DNA of 64,000 nucleotides, taken from Gordonia terrae. Lineage in GTDB: Bacteria; Actinomycetota; Actinomycetes; Mycobacteriales; Mycobacteriaceae. The translations under genes and the position numbers were made by a program. Each line of letters begins with the position of its first letter. Within the stretch, counting starts at the first letter, position 1. Below, piece by piece: positions 28,922 to 37,660 of the stretch. The notes beneath the pieces are model-generated. The model was not told where the DNA came from, made no database searches, and saw only the letters and a program-made list of their open reading frames with translations. Where the stretch lies: positions 2,232,001-2,296,000 of the forward strand of contig NZ_CP016594.1 of assembly GCF_001698225.1 (NCBI RefSeq). Direction: 5' to 3'.

Positions 28922-29355
28922 TGCTGGCCTTTCGATGAGGGTGCGGGTTTCGTGTCGGTCGGACGGGCGTCGGCGTCGCGGAGCTCGGCCAGATAGCGGT
29001 TGTACTCGGCGAGGGCGACGTCGTTCGCGGGGTCCGACGAGGTCAGCGACGACGCACTGGGAGTCGTCGGACGTTCGGGGAGGATTCCCTCGGGGATCTG
29101 GTCCGTGGACTTTCCGGCGCCGACCCTGCGTGCCTCGTCGGGATCGCTCTCCAGGATGACGAACTTTCGGTAGGCGTAGATCACCGCCGCCGCGAACGCC
29201 GGCCACTGCAGGGCGTAACCGAGGTTCAATCCGGAACCAGACGCCGACTCGTACCGCGACCACTGCCACCACGCAAGCGCCAGGCACACCACGGCGGCGG
29301 AGACGGCGAGCACCGTGAGCGCGGGCCGGTGGGCGCGGCGACGGGTGGAGGACAT
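28918..29355 (-). CDS. LprD-like membrane protein (Rv1343c position)
   Basis: A 145-residue protein with two hydrophobic segments (about 11-30 and 48-63) around YESASGSGLNLGYALQWPAF, then a charged tail with PANDVALAEYNRYLAEL. In M. tuberculosis the equivalent Rv1343c is annotated as lipoprotein LprD. Here the only N-terminal cysteine (AAVVCLA) has valine before it, so a proper lipobox is missing and the protein is better described as membrane-anchored. Overlaps the DUF3817 start. Function unknown. Confidence 0.75.
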   Translation of the reverse strand: MSSTRRRAHRPALTVLAVSAAVVCLALAWWQWSRYESASGSGLNLGYALQWPAFAAAVIYAYRKFVILESDPDEARRVGAGKSTDQIPEGILPERPTTPSASSLTSSDPANDVALAEYNRYLAELRDADARPTDTKPAPSSKGQQ

Positions 29356-29455
29356 GCCTACGACGGTACCTGGCCTGCGATGATCAGAACGCGGCCGGTA
29401 GGGTGGTCGCCGTTACACTGCGTGACTCCCCGCCTTCCTGGGGCGTCGCGCCCAC

Positions 29456-29537
<82 letters not shown>

Positions 29538-29601
29538 CTCTGAATTGTGTTCGGCGCGGTCCGGCGTGACGCGTCCGTCGACGGAAGCGGGGTCGGCAGA
29601 G

Positions 29602-30951
29602 ATGCTGGACGACACGAGTTCGTCGCCGTCGACGCGGACCTGGACCACTGCGCTGGTGCTGGTGTCGATCGTCGCTCTCGCGTTCGTGGTGGTCGGGCTA
29701 GTGCTGCCGTCACCCGATCCCGAACTCACGACGACACCGCCGCCGGCCTCGTCCGGGACCGAGCAGTCCGCTCCCGCTGCCACCGAGGCACCGACGGTGG
29801 TCGACGAGCCGGTCGACCCGAAAGCACCGATCCCCGGATGCGACATCGTGGAGGTGCCCGAGGAGTCGGGCTACACCGCGTTCACCGGAATGGGGCCGCC
29901 GCCGACATACGACAATCCGGAGTTCCCGTGGTTCAACGGACCGAAGGCGACCGCGATGTCCACCGCGCTGGCGAGAGCGCTCCCGGCCCGGGCCGAAATC
30001 GCCTTCGCGAGCCCGCGGCAATCGTTCATCTTCCAACCGATCACGTCTTTCAAGGCCCCGGCCCCGGAGCCCGGCGGGTCGACGTACGCCGGGGGTGAGC
30101 TGCTCAACGGAGATGCGAGGGGCTCGGTGTCTGTCGATGTACAACGCTCGTCGCTACCGATTCCGCCCTGTGTGGCAGGGCAACTCGATGAACGCCGCAC
30201 TCTGCGCGACGGCGTGGTGGTCGACGTCCACGACACTTGGCAGGAAGTGGACGGCGTTCGCACCCTCAGCAGGACGGCCCGCGCCTACGTGGCCGACGGA
30301 TCCTGGATCGCCGCGCGGGCCAGTGACGCGACCGGTGCGAACCAGCAAGACCGCAGCGGCTCGGTGCCGTTGTCCATCGACGACCTGGTGCGCATCGTCG
30401 ACGACCCGGGGCTTCGTGTCAGCACCCCGGTTGCCCCGGGTACGCCGACGCCGATCGAACACTGTGAGAGCCCTTTCGAGTCGTACAAGGGCACCCCGGT
30501 GACGCGTGAGGAGGCACGCGAACTCGACGCGGTTCTCGCCACCGTCGATCTCGGCGGCGCGCGGTTGGCGCCCATGGTGCCGGTGGGTTCGCCCGCGGAG
30601 GGCATGCTGTGCACCGGTGTCGCGGATCTCGGGGATGGTGTGGCCATAGACATCACGATCATCGGTGGCCAGCCGAGGCCGTCCGCAGAACGCCCGGTTC
30701 CGGGCCGGGGTAGCCCGAAGACGCTGCGAGCCCTTCCCGATGGGACCCTGGTGCAGACCGACGTCATGTGGCAGTCGAGGTCGTCGACGACCGACCCACG
30801 GGATCAGATCCGAGAGACGACCCATTCCGTGGTGGTGACCCGCCCGACGGGCACCCGCGTCTCGGCCAGTTCCACGGCAGCCTCGCCGACCGAGCCGCTG
30901 TCGGTGAACGAGCTCGAGAACATCGCGTTGACACCAGGATTGGAGCTCTGA
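29602..30951 (+). CDS. Membrane-anchored extracellular protein of unknown function
   Basis: A 449-residue product. One hydrophobic segment (about 17-37, TALVLVSIVALAFVVVGLVL) is followed by a Pro/Thr/Ser-rich linker and then an extracellular domain of about 370 residues. Four cysteines occur (PGCDIVEV, IPPCVAGQL, EHCESPFE, MLCTGVADL), which could pair outside the cell. No enzyme motif was recognised. Start ATG 29602, 65 bp after the tRNA-Leu gene. The next gene begins 3 bp after its stop and has the same single-anchor architecture, so the two are probably one operon and act together at the envelope. Confidence 0.7.
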   Translation: MLDDTSSSPSTRTWTTALVLVSIVALAFVVVGLVLPSPDPELTTTPPPASSGTEQSAPAATEAPTVVDEPVDPKAPIPGCDIVEVPEESGYTAFTGMGPPPTYDNPEFPWFNGPKATAMSTALARALPARAEIAFASPRQSFIFQPITSFKAPAPEPGGSTYAGGELLNGDARGSVSVDVQRSSLPIPPCVAGQLDERRTLRDGVVVDVHDTWQEVDGVRTLSRTARAYVADGSWIAARASDATGANQQDRSGSVPLSIDDLVRIVDDPGLRVSTPVAPGTPTPIEHCESPFESYKGTPVTREEARELDAVLATVDLGGARLAPMVPVGSPAEGMLCTGVADLGDGVAIDITIIGGQPRPSAERPVPGRGSPKTLRALPDGTLVQTDVMWQSRSSTTDPRDQIRETTHSVVVTRPTGTRVSASSTAASPTEPLSVNELENIALTPGLEL

Positions 30952-30953
30952 CG

Positions 30954-32336
30954 ATGCCGGCCCGGAGTAGGTGGACACTGGTCGCCGCCGCGGTGGCCGC
31001 GGTCGTGACGGTCTCCGCGGCGACTGTGGTGTGGGTGGACCGTGTTCCGACGACGGTCAAGAAGATCACCGGAACCACCGCGGCGACACCGGGTCTGGCG
31101 TGGTCGCTCGATCCTGCCGACCGGTTGGGTCGTCCCTTCGCGGCCTTCGCCGACCCGCGCGAGGGTACTGCGTTCACGGTCGGCGAGCCCGGGATGATCC
31201 GGGCAGGCGACACGCTGGTCACCATCGTCGGTACCCCGAACGAGGGAACGACACTCGGCGATCCCGTGATGATCGGCATCGACGCGAGAAGCGGAGAGGT
31301 GCGCTGGCAGGCCCCGGCGCACGATCTCGTCAGCTGCAGTGACGTTCCGCTCCACGGCAAGATCTACTGCCACGCCCTTCAGAAGGGCCACGAACTCGTC
31401 AGCTACGACATCGACTCGGGTGACTCGACACGACGCACGGTGTCCGAGAGCATCTTCGCCATCGCGACCACGTCTGATGTCCTGTACGTCGCCGAGGGCA
31501 GCGTCGAGGAGAACGACGTGCGAGTCCACTCGGGGACCTTCGACGACGTGTCAGCCCACTGGACCCGCCAATTCGACGTCGGTGCCTCCTATGAGGAGGT
31601 GTACAGCAGCGAGGCGCTCACCGTGATCGATGGTGTCGGGCTCGTGCGCACCGGTGGCGACCTCGCCCTGTTCGATGCCGAATCGGGCGCCGAATTGTGG
31701 AGTAACGGAACACAATGCGTCGGAACCTCGTCGCTGCTGCCGGGCGGGTTCCTCGTCCACGCCGACACCGGCTGCGAGTCGGCCGGCAATGCGTCCGAGC
31801 AACTGCTCAGGGGGCCGGACGGGAAGGTGGTCGCGTCGAACTCGAATCCCACCGTCCAACGGCCGGGGTACGAGTCCACGACCGACTCCGACCCCGTCCT
31901 ACTCGGCGACTCGGCCTACGACCGCGCCACCGGCGACCGATTGTGGACGAACAGCGACCTCATATCGCGCGACACCAACGCAACCGGAGCCGTGACAGCG
32001 GTCGCCGGCGGCGTTGTGTACGTGACGGACAGCACCGCCCGCAGCGACGGTGGTGTCGACCTCAGAACCGGTGAACGTTTGTGGCACCGAGCGTGGCGCG
32101 ACGATGCTTCCGCCGGCGTGAACCCAGATGGCTACCGCGACCGTCTGTTGGCCGGCAGTGATGGCGTCATCCTCACCGCTGTCGACGTGACCACCGGCGA
32201 GATCGCGTGGACGGCACCGTTCCTCGCCATCGATTCCGACCCGGATGCGTTCGTCACCGGCACAGCACTCGAGCCCTACGGCGACGGGTGGATCTTCTCG
32301 TCGGACCGTCGAATGATCAGGCTCGCGCCCCTCTGA
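30954..32336 (+). CDS. Membrane-anchored beta-propeller (PQQ-like repeat) protein
   Basis: A 460-residue product with an N-terminal signal or anchor (about 7-29) and an extracellular domain built of repeats such as IGIDARSGEVRWQAPA, LALFDAESGAELWSN, YDRATGDRLWTNSD, VDLRTGERLWHRA and VDVTTGEIAWTAPF. The D-x-x-[ST]-G-x-x-x-W signature marks PQQ-type eight-bladed propellers like BamB and many surface proteins; the quinone ligands of true dehydrogenases are not seen. Probable protein-binding scaffold partner of the preceding gene. It converges on a small gene with 1 bp between the stops. Confidence 0.78.
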   Translation: MPARSRWTLVAAAVAAVVTVSAATVVWVDRVPTTVKKITGTTAATPGLAWSLDPADRLGRPFAAFADPREGTAFTVGEPGMIRAGDTLVTIVGTPNEGTTLGDPVMIGIDARSGEVRWQAPAHDLVSCSDVPLHGKIYCHALQKGHELVSYDIDSGDSTRRTVSESIFAIATTSDVLYVAEGSVEENDVRVHSGTFDDVSAHWTRQFDVGASYEEVYSSEALTVIDGVGLVRTGGDLALFDAESGAELWSNGTQCVGTSSLLPGGFLVHADTGCESAGNASEQLLRGPDGKVVASNSNPTVQRPGYESTTDSDPVLLGDSAYDRATGDRLWTNSDLISRDTNATGAVTAVAGGVVYVTDSTARSDGGVDLRTGERLWHRAWRDDASAGVNPDGYRDRLLAGSDGVILTAVDVTTGEIAWTAPFLAIDSDPDAFVTGTALEPYGDGWIFSSDRRMIRLAPL

Positions 32337-32337
32337 G

Positions 32338-32622
32338 TCACATCTGGGCCGAGATGACCTCGACCGCGTCGTCGTCGGCGAAGACGATGTCGTGATCGTC
32401 GGTCGAGATCGCCCAGCGGCGTAGGCGCGCGGTGCGCTCGTCGTCGATGCGGGTTTCGATGGTGGCGTCGCCGGCCAGGTCCGCGAAGTCGTCGACGACC
32501 TCGCCCTCCCTGGTCGAACCGTCGTCGAGTGTGACCCTGACCCGGGCCGCCACGGCGACCTCGTCCGGGGCCTCACTGTCAGCGCCGTCGTGGTCGACCG
32601 GCTCGTTCTCCGTTGTGCTCAT
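32338..32622 (-). CDS. Small acidic hypothetical protein
   Basis: A 94-residue acidic protein starting MSTTENEPVDHDGADSEAPD. After an unstructured start it has a strand-rich core (VAVAARVRVTLDDGSTREGEVVDDFADL, cut here by an acidic turn, then IETRIDDERTARLRRWAISTD and IVFADDDAVEVISAQM). The pattern suggests a small beta-barrel, SH3- or RNA-chaperone-like, but no family was recognised. An in-frame start 17 codons upstream is possible but less natural. Separate from the converging propeller gene by 1 bp. Confidence 0.6.
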   Translation of the reverse strand: MSTTENEPVDHDGADSEAPDEVAVAARVRVTLDDGSTREGEVVDDFADLAGDATIETRIDDERTARLRRWAISTDDHDIVFADDDAVEVISAQM

Positions 32623-32930
32623 CCGATTGTCCTGCCCCCTCGGGGTGGCCTCCGACGGTGAACTGCTCCGCACGCCGGTGGCACACCGTTCGTGCGCATC
32701 AGCTTATCAAATGAGTCCATTGACAGCGTGAATGTTGCGGAAGATGCTGCTCGTGCGACGGGGCCGGCCCAGCGTCTTGATTCGACGCCCCGGCAGTGAG
32801 TGTCCGTCGTGTGTACCGAATCGTCTGCGGCGCAGCGCGATCGGGGTGTACGTGACGGCCGGCCAAAAGGCGGATCGCCAGAGTCCGCGGTATCGGACTC
32901 TGGCGATCGATCAGGCAGTCGTCGACTGGA
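32623..32930. other. 308-bp gene-free gap before the Lsr2 paralogue
   Basis: No convincing coding sequence was seen; the open frames here lack start signals and family features. It contains a perfect long hairpin at 32873-32908, listed separately, and a locally AT-richer stretch (TATCAAATGAG, near 32704) that may hold the promoter of the small acidic gene. Confidence 0.5.
32873..32908 (-). terminator. Perfect 15-bp hairpin downstream of the Lsr2 paralogue
   Basis: Arms 32873-32887 and 32894-32908 match without mismatch around the 6-nt loop CGGTAT. It lies 22 bp after the Lsr2-like stop, and on that strand is followed by CGCCTTTTGG, a short T-run. Strong intrinsic terminator candidate. Confidence 0.8.
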
Positions 32931-33290
32931 TCAGTGGGCGGCGTTGTACGCCTCGACAATGTCGTTCGGAATCCGGCCGCGAGCGGAGACCTCGTAACCG
33001 TTGTCGGCCGCCCATTCCCGAATTGAGGCATTCACCGACGAACCGGCCCCGCCGGAATTGGTCTTCGTTCGTGCGGATGGTGACCGCCGACGCCCACCGA
33101 CTCGGGTCGACGCCTTGAGCAATTTCGCGACGGTCACTTTCCCCTGCTCGATCTTGTCGAGATTGGTCGAGGACACGTCTAGTTCGTAGTCGACGCCGAG
33201 CCACGACCACGAAACCGTCTGTGCGTCTTGGGGATCGAGTTCGCGACCGTCAAGATCGTCGACAAAGGTCACTGTCTGTATTTTCGACAC
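32931..33290 (-). CDS. Lsr2-family nucleoid-associated protein (divergent paralogue)
   Basis: A 119-residue H-NS-like protein. The N-terminal dimerisation domain reads IQTVTFVDDLDGRELDPQDA and VDYELDVSSTNLDKI, with a longer middle (GKVTVAKLLKASTRVGGRRRS). The C-terminal DNA-binding domain has SIREWAADNGYEVSARGRIP with the intact R-G-R minor-groove motif and ends NDIVEAYNAAH. Lsr2 silences AT-rich, horizontally acquired DNA. The major Lsr2 gene usually lies beside lysS/clpC, so this is likely a second copy. Start chosen at GTG 33290 to fit the Lsr2 N-terminus; ATG 33326 or 33338 would extend it. Surrounding DNA is AT-richer than the rest of the window. Confidence 0.85.
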   Translation of the reverse strand: MSKIQTVTFVDDLDGRELDPQDAQTVSWSWLGVDYELDVSSTNLDKIEQGKVTVAKLLKASTRVGGRRRSPSARTKTNSGGAGSSVNASIREWAADNGYEVSARGRIPNDIVEAYNAAH

Positions 33291-33401
33291 ACTGACCACG
33301 GTAGTCGAAAGGCGAGGCGGATTCATGGACGTCTGCATTCCCGGTGTCGGGAGTCACTTCGGATATAGAGCGACAAGTCCGTCGAATGCGGACTCGTCCG
33401 C

Positions 33402-35087
33402 TCAATTCAGGCCGGGAATGCTGAATCGAGGTGCTTCGGGACGCGGAATCGTGGAGGTGGCTCGCGACGGCTCCGCAGTTCTCGACGCCGACGGCCGGGT
33501 TGATTCGCGTTTCCGGGTCACGCCGACTCGCGGAGTGGGGTCGGTTGTCTTCCGTCGGTTCGCCTCGGCGCCCAACCCGCTACCGGTGGTGTCGTCGACG
33601 CGCAGGCACATCGACCGGATCACATGGTGCGCGGTCACCAGCCCATAGGTCATCGGCAGTCCCAATACGGTCACCAGCAGGCGGGTCGGACGCAGTGGGC
33701 TGTCTCCGAGGATGGACGGCTCGACGACATTGCCGACCTCACGGATCAGGTGCAGCGCGAGTTTGTACGCGTAGTGCGCCGCGGTGATCGGTTTACTGAC
33801 GGTGAGCTCGTCGAGCGACACGGTTTCCCAGGGATCCGCGCCGTGGCCGAGGTTGTGTCCGATGCCGAGCAGGATGTCGAGCGGGGCGCCGCCGAAGATC
33901 GGGATCAGGGAACCGAAGAGCGAGACGCCCAGTTCCCCGACGGAGCGATCCTCCGCCGGGTCGAGCGGGATCAGGTTGTGGTGGATGCGGATTCCGCGCA
34001 TGACGCTCAGGATTCGCGTCGTCTCGGCGCGAATCCTGGCTGCATCGGCGGGGTTGTTCTCCTGCGCCTGCGCGGACACGTAGCGGACCAACCGGCCGAG
34101 CGTGAGGGAGCCGATCGGCGTGCAGGTCTCGACATCGGCCAGTGCGAGGTGGTCGGCGATCTCGGCCACCATCGGCGGGATGGGGATGTCGAAGCGGACG
34201 GTGTCACTCGGGCGTCCCGCCTGGGCGCGCTGCTCGTCGGTCACTCGTGCGACGCATTGGTCGAGAACGGTCTTCGCCGTAGCGCGCAAGAGGGCCTTCA
34301 CCGCGAATTCGGACGAGAAGACGAAGGCGGACAGCAGCCAGTTGTACGTGACGAACTGCGCGAGGCCGTCGGCGTCGGTGCCGGCGAACGGACTGCCGAA
34401 GTCCGGTGCCGACCCGACGAGGAGCCGGGCCGGGATCAGGACGGTGGTGAACATGTACAGCCACACCGTTTCGACGGCCTGGATCACGGTGATGTTCCCG
34501 AGCGGGATCGCCTCGGTGTGCCGGCCGTCGCGGATCTTGAGGAGGTTCGAGACGAGAAGCTGCGAGATCGGGTCGCGGTAGTCGAGGGCGGGATCGTCGT
34601 CGTCGGCACCGAGGGTGAGCGGATGCTCGGTCACGGCGAGGGTCGAGATGTGCAGCCTGCGCATGTCGCGATGCGCCCCAGCCCGGCTTGCGCGCGCGGA
34701 CGCCTGCAACGAGGGCGGCAGGATGTCGTAGACGGCCTCGAAGATCGACTCGTACACGACCGACAGGGTGGTGAAATCGCCACTCGCGCAGCGTGTCTCG
34801 GCGCCCTCGAGCGACTTCGGCGTCGGCAGCAGCGGGCGGGTCAGAGTCTCGACGCGTTCGAGGCGTTCCGGATAGGTCTCGGTTTCCGGGTCGACGGTCG
34901 GGGTGAGCTCGTGGACCGGCGTCGCGCGCAGCGGAGCTGCCGAGAACGGTGCCGTGCTACCGACGATCGCGGCAGTGCTCGTCCCGGCCGCCAGAGTGGG
35001 CAGCGACATCGTCAATGTGAACACCGCGACGAGTCGCAGTACCCATGGCTGTACGCGCCGTGCTGCATTGCCCCGACCTGAACTCAT
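33402..35087 (-). CDS. Large exported protein of unknown function
   Basis: A 561-residue protein with an N-terminal signal sequence (about 16-40, WVLRLVAVFTLTMSLPTLAA). The mature part is mainly helical with several hydrophobic helices (TVIQAVETVWLYMFTTVLIP, FVTYNWLLSAFVFSSEFAV, LLVTVLGLPMTYGLVTAHHV), two or three cysteines and a basic Ser/Thr-rich tail of about 60 residues. No recognised domain or active site. It may be a lineage-specific surface or membrane-associated protein. Flanked by the Lsr2 paralogue and a secreted nuclease, transcribed alone, with about 190 bp upstream before the divergent nuclease gene. Confidence 0.65.
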   Translation of the reverse strand: MSSGRGNAARRVQPWVLRLVAVFTLTMSLPTLAAGTSTAAIVGSTAPFSAAPLRATPVHELTPTVDPETETYPERLERVETLTRPLLPTPKSLEGAETRCASGDFTTLSVVYESIFEAVYDILPPSLQASARASRAGAHRDMRRLHISTLAVTEHPLTLGADDDDPALDYRDPISQLLVSNLLKIRDGRHTEAIPLGNITVIQAVETVWLYMFTTVLIPARLLVGSAPDFGSPFAGTDADGLAQFVTYNWLLSAFVFSSEFAVKALLRATAKTVLDQCVARVTDEQRAQAGRPSDTVRFDIPIPPMVAEIADHLALADVETCTPIGSLTLGRLVRYVSAQAQENNPADAARIRAETTRILSVMRGIRIHHNLIPLDPAEDRSVGELGVSLFGSLIPIFGGAPLDILLGIGHNLGHGADPWETVSLDELTVSKPITAAHYAYKLALHLIREVGNVVEPSILGDSPLRPTRLLVTVLGLPMTYGLVTAHHVIRSMCLRVDDTTGSGLGAEANRRKTTDPTPRVGVTRKRESTRPSASRTAEPSRATSTIPRPEAPRFSIPGLN

Positions 35088-35278
35088 GCACCCACTACCC
35101 GAATAGTCGTCTGGTACCCCGGCGAGGAGTGTCGGCGCCCGCCGCCATCACGGCGTCGTGCGCGACCAGAGCAATCCGCGAAGGGGAAGTTAGTCGAACG
35201 AATCTTAAGGTGCGCAGCGCCGGTCCGCGCACCGGGTGGACCGGAAGCACTGTCGGTGCGTCGTGCAACGATTTCGAG

Positions 35279-36028
35279 GTGAGACGTCGAGCGGCATGGT
35301 TGTCGGTGATGATCGCCGCGGTGTCGGTCGTCGTGGGACTCGGTGCCCTGTTCGTATCCGGGACCGACACCGGATCGGGAGAGGTGCTCCGCCCGTCGGC
35401 TCCGCCCGTCGGCTCGTCGACATCTGCGCTGCCGTCACCAGGGGTCCAGACGTCGGCACCCGGCGTCGGTCAGGCCCTCGCCGACCTGATAACTCTCCAG
35501 GTGAAGGGGCGTGCCCCCAAGACCGGTTATGCCCGGGCGCGGTTCGGCAAGGCGTGGGACGACGCGGTCGACGTGCAGTTCGGCCGCAACGGTTGCCGGA
35601 CGCGAGAGGACATCCTCCGCCGAGACCTCACCGGGATCACGGTCCACGACGACGGGTGTCGAGTTCTCGCCGGCACGCTGGCCGACCCGTACACCGGTAC
35701 GACCATCCCGTTCACCCGAGGACAGGAGACGTCGGCTCTCGTTCAGATAGATCACGTCGTCGCGTTGTCGGACGCCTGGCAGAAGGGCGCGGCGGGCTGG
35801 GCCGCGGGCAAGCGCATCGAGTTCGCGAACGATCCGCGGAATCTGCAGGCCGTCTCCGGGACCGTGAACCAACGGAAGAGCGACGGCGACGCCGCCACGT
35901 GGCTCCCGCCGAACAAGGCGTACCGATGTACTTACGTCGGCCGGCAGATCGAGGTCAAGAAGTCGTACGGACTGTGGGTGACCCCGGCCGAACGCGACGC
36001 CATGCGGCGGGTCCTCGCATCGTGCTGA
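35279..36028 (+). CDS. Secreted HNH-type nuclease (DUF1524)
   Basis: A 249-residue protein starting at GTG 35279, with an N-terminal signal or anchor (AAWLSVMIAAVSVVVGLGAL) and a Ser/Pro linker. The domain from about 85 to the end has RNGCRTREDILRRDL, the catalytic IDHVVALSDAWQKGA (D-H motif) and FANDPRNLQAVSGTVNQRKS (the N-x-x-N-L second half), then WLPPNKAYRC. This is the DUF1524/HNH arrangement of extracellular nucleases seen across Actinobacteria. Two cysteine pairs fit secretion. Likely role: DNA scavenging or interference with neighbours; no immunity gene is evident. Confidence 0.85.
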   Translation: MRRRAAWLSVMIAAVSVVVGLGALFVSGTDTGSGEVLRPSAPPVGSSTSALPSPGVQTSAPGVGQALADLITLQVKGRAPKTGYARARFGKAWDDAVDVQFGRNGCRTREDILRRDLTGITVHDDGCRVLAGTLADPYTGTTIPFTRGQETSALVQIDHVVALSDAWQKGAAGWAAGKRIEFANDPRNLQAVSGTVNQRKSDGDAATWLPPNKAYRCTYVGRQIEVKKSYGLWVTPAERDAMRRVLASC

Positions 36029-36075
36029 ACCCGTCGGGCCGGCGGTCGGCGGCCTCGTCGGTAGCCTTGGCGACC

Positions 36076-37626
36076 GTGACCGCCGACCAGGGACGACCCC
36101 AGCCATCCGACGACGCCGCCGGCCATCCGCTGACCGACGACACCGTCGTCGCGGCGCTCGGTGCCGATCTGCGGTCGGCGGGGTACACGAACGACGGCGT
36201 CACCGGCCTGCTCGGCGCCGACGCGCACGAAGCGCTCGTGCGGGGTGTGTGGTGGCCTGCGCTCGCCGCCACGCGCGACGCCGCAGGCGAGGACGGTCGG
36301 CTGGCCACTCTGATCCGCTTGTTCCTGTTGGGTTCGGACGAGCCCGAAGACGCTGTCGCCGCGTCGTTCCCGACGGCCGGAATCGACGCGCTGATCGCCC
36401 AGGGGGTATTGGTCCGGGTCGATGGGTCGCGGGTTCGCGCGAACCTCGACATCCGGCCGCACGCCGACGACACCCGCGACTACCTCGTCGTCGCCGATCA
36501 GGACGCCGCGATGCGGCCCGGACCCGTTGCCCGCGACCACGTCCTGGGGATCGGCGGTGCGTCGATCTCGCTGGCCCGAGCGGTCATCCGTGAGCCCGTC
36601 CGTCGCGCGCTCGACATCGGTACCGGGTGCGGCATCCAGGCTCTGCATCTCGACGCCCACTGCGAGCAGATCGTGGCCACCGACACCAACGACCGAGCGC
36701 TGGCGCTGGCCGCGGCAACGGCCCGCCTCAACGGGATGTCGTGGGATCTGCGCTCGGGCAGCATGTTCGAGCCCGTCGGCGGGGAACGCTTCGATCTCAT
36801 CGTGTCGAATCCGCCGTTCGTCGTCGGCGCCGGTGGCCAGGACTACATCTACCGCGATTCCGGGGTCGTCGGGGACGGGCTCTGCGAACAACTCGTGCGC
36901 GAGCTGCCTGCGCATCTGAATCCTGGTGGCACCGGCCAGATCCTGGCCAACTGGATCATCCGCGACGGCGAACCGTGGGAGGAGCGCGTCCGGTCGTGGC
37001 TCGCCGGCACCGGACTCGACGCGTGGGTCGTGCAGCGCGAGGTCGCCGACCCCATCAGCTACATCTCCCTGTGGCTGTCCGACGCCGGTGAGGACGAGTC
37101 CGACGCCGCGCAGCGGGGAGCGGAGTGGCTCGAATGGTTCGAGACCAACGGCATCGCGGCGATCGGGATGGGCTCCATCACCGCCCGGCTTCCGATGCCG
37201 GACGAGAACCGCGCTCCCGACGTCGTGGTCGAGGAGATCACCGGCGCCGGTGAAGAGGTGACCGGGTACGAGGCGCAGGCCTTTCTCGCGCGACGGCGCT
37301 ACCTGCGGGAGACCTCCGACGGCCGGCTGCTCGCTCAGCGGCTGTCGGTGGCGCCGGTCATGCTCGAGGAGCACTCGCTCCCGGGTGACGAGGGCTGGCA
37401 ACAGGTGTCGGCCGCGGTTCGCCGGCCCGGGGGTCCCGGCGCAGTTCTCGGTGTCGACGAGATCTCGCGCGCCCTGCTCGCCGGTTGCCGGGGACAGGTG
37501 CCGCTGGGTGTCCTGCTCGAACTCCTCGCCGACTTCCACGGCGTCGATGCCGACGCCCTGGCCGAGGCCGCGCTGCCCGTCGTCCGTGAGGCGATCGGCC
37601 GGGGGATTCTGTACGAAGCGACCTGA
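36076..37626 (+). CDS. Class I SAM-dependent methyltransferase with flanking domains
   Basis: A 516-residue protein. Residues 1-150 are a winged-helix-like N-terminal domain; about 165-330 is a Rossmann methyltransferase with RRALDIGTGCGIQALHLDAH (motif I), VATDTNDRALALAAATARL and the amide-methyltransferase motif NPPFVV in LIVSNPPFVVGAGGQ; the remainder is a C-terminal helical domain. N-P-P-F/Y is typical of enzymes methylating a nitrogen in nucleic acids or glutamine side chains (HemK/RlmG types). The target is unknown; related actinobacterial proteins carry the same three-part layout. Start GTG 36076. Confidence 0.8.
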   Translation: MTADQGRPQPSDDAAGHPLTDDTVVAALGADLRSAGYTNDGVTGLLGADAHEALVRGVWWPALAATRDAAGEDGRLATLIRLFLLGSDEPEDAVAASFPTAGIDALIAQGVLVRVDGSRVRANLDIRPHADDTRDYLVVADQDAAMRPGPVARDHVLGIGGASISLARAVIREPVRRALDIGTGCGIQALHLDAHCEQIVATDTNDRALALAAATARLNGMSWDLRSGSMFEPVGGERFDLIVSNPPFVVGAGGQDYIYRDSGVVGDGLCEQLVRELPAHLNPGGTGQILANWIIRDGEPWEERVRSWLAGTGLDAWVVQREVADPISYISLWLSDAGEDESDAAQRGAEWLEWFETNGIAAIGMGSITARLPMPDENRAPDVVVEEITGAGEEVTGYEAQAFLARRRYLRETSDGRLLAQRLSVAPVMLEEHSLPGDEGWQQVSAAVRRPGGPGAVLGVDEISRALLAGCRGQVPLGVLLELLADFHGVDADALAEAALPVVREAIGRGILYEAT

Positions 37627-37660
37627 GAGTGGTTGCGGGGGAGGTGGTTTCGACTCGGCG

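Noticed and set aside
28918..29355. Lipoprotein LprD
   Set aside because: The only cysteine near the N-terminus lacks a small residue before it, so the lipobox is not met; kept as a membrane protein.
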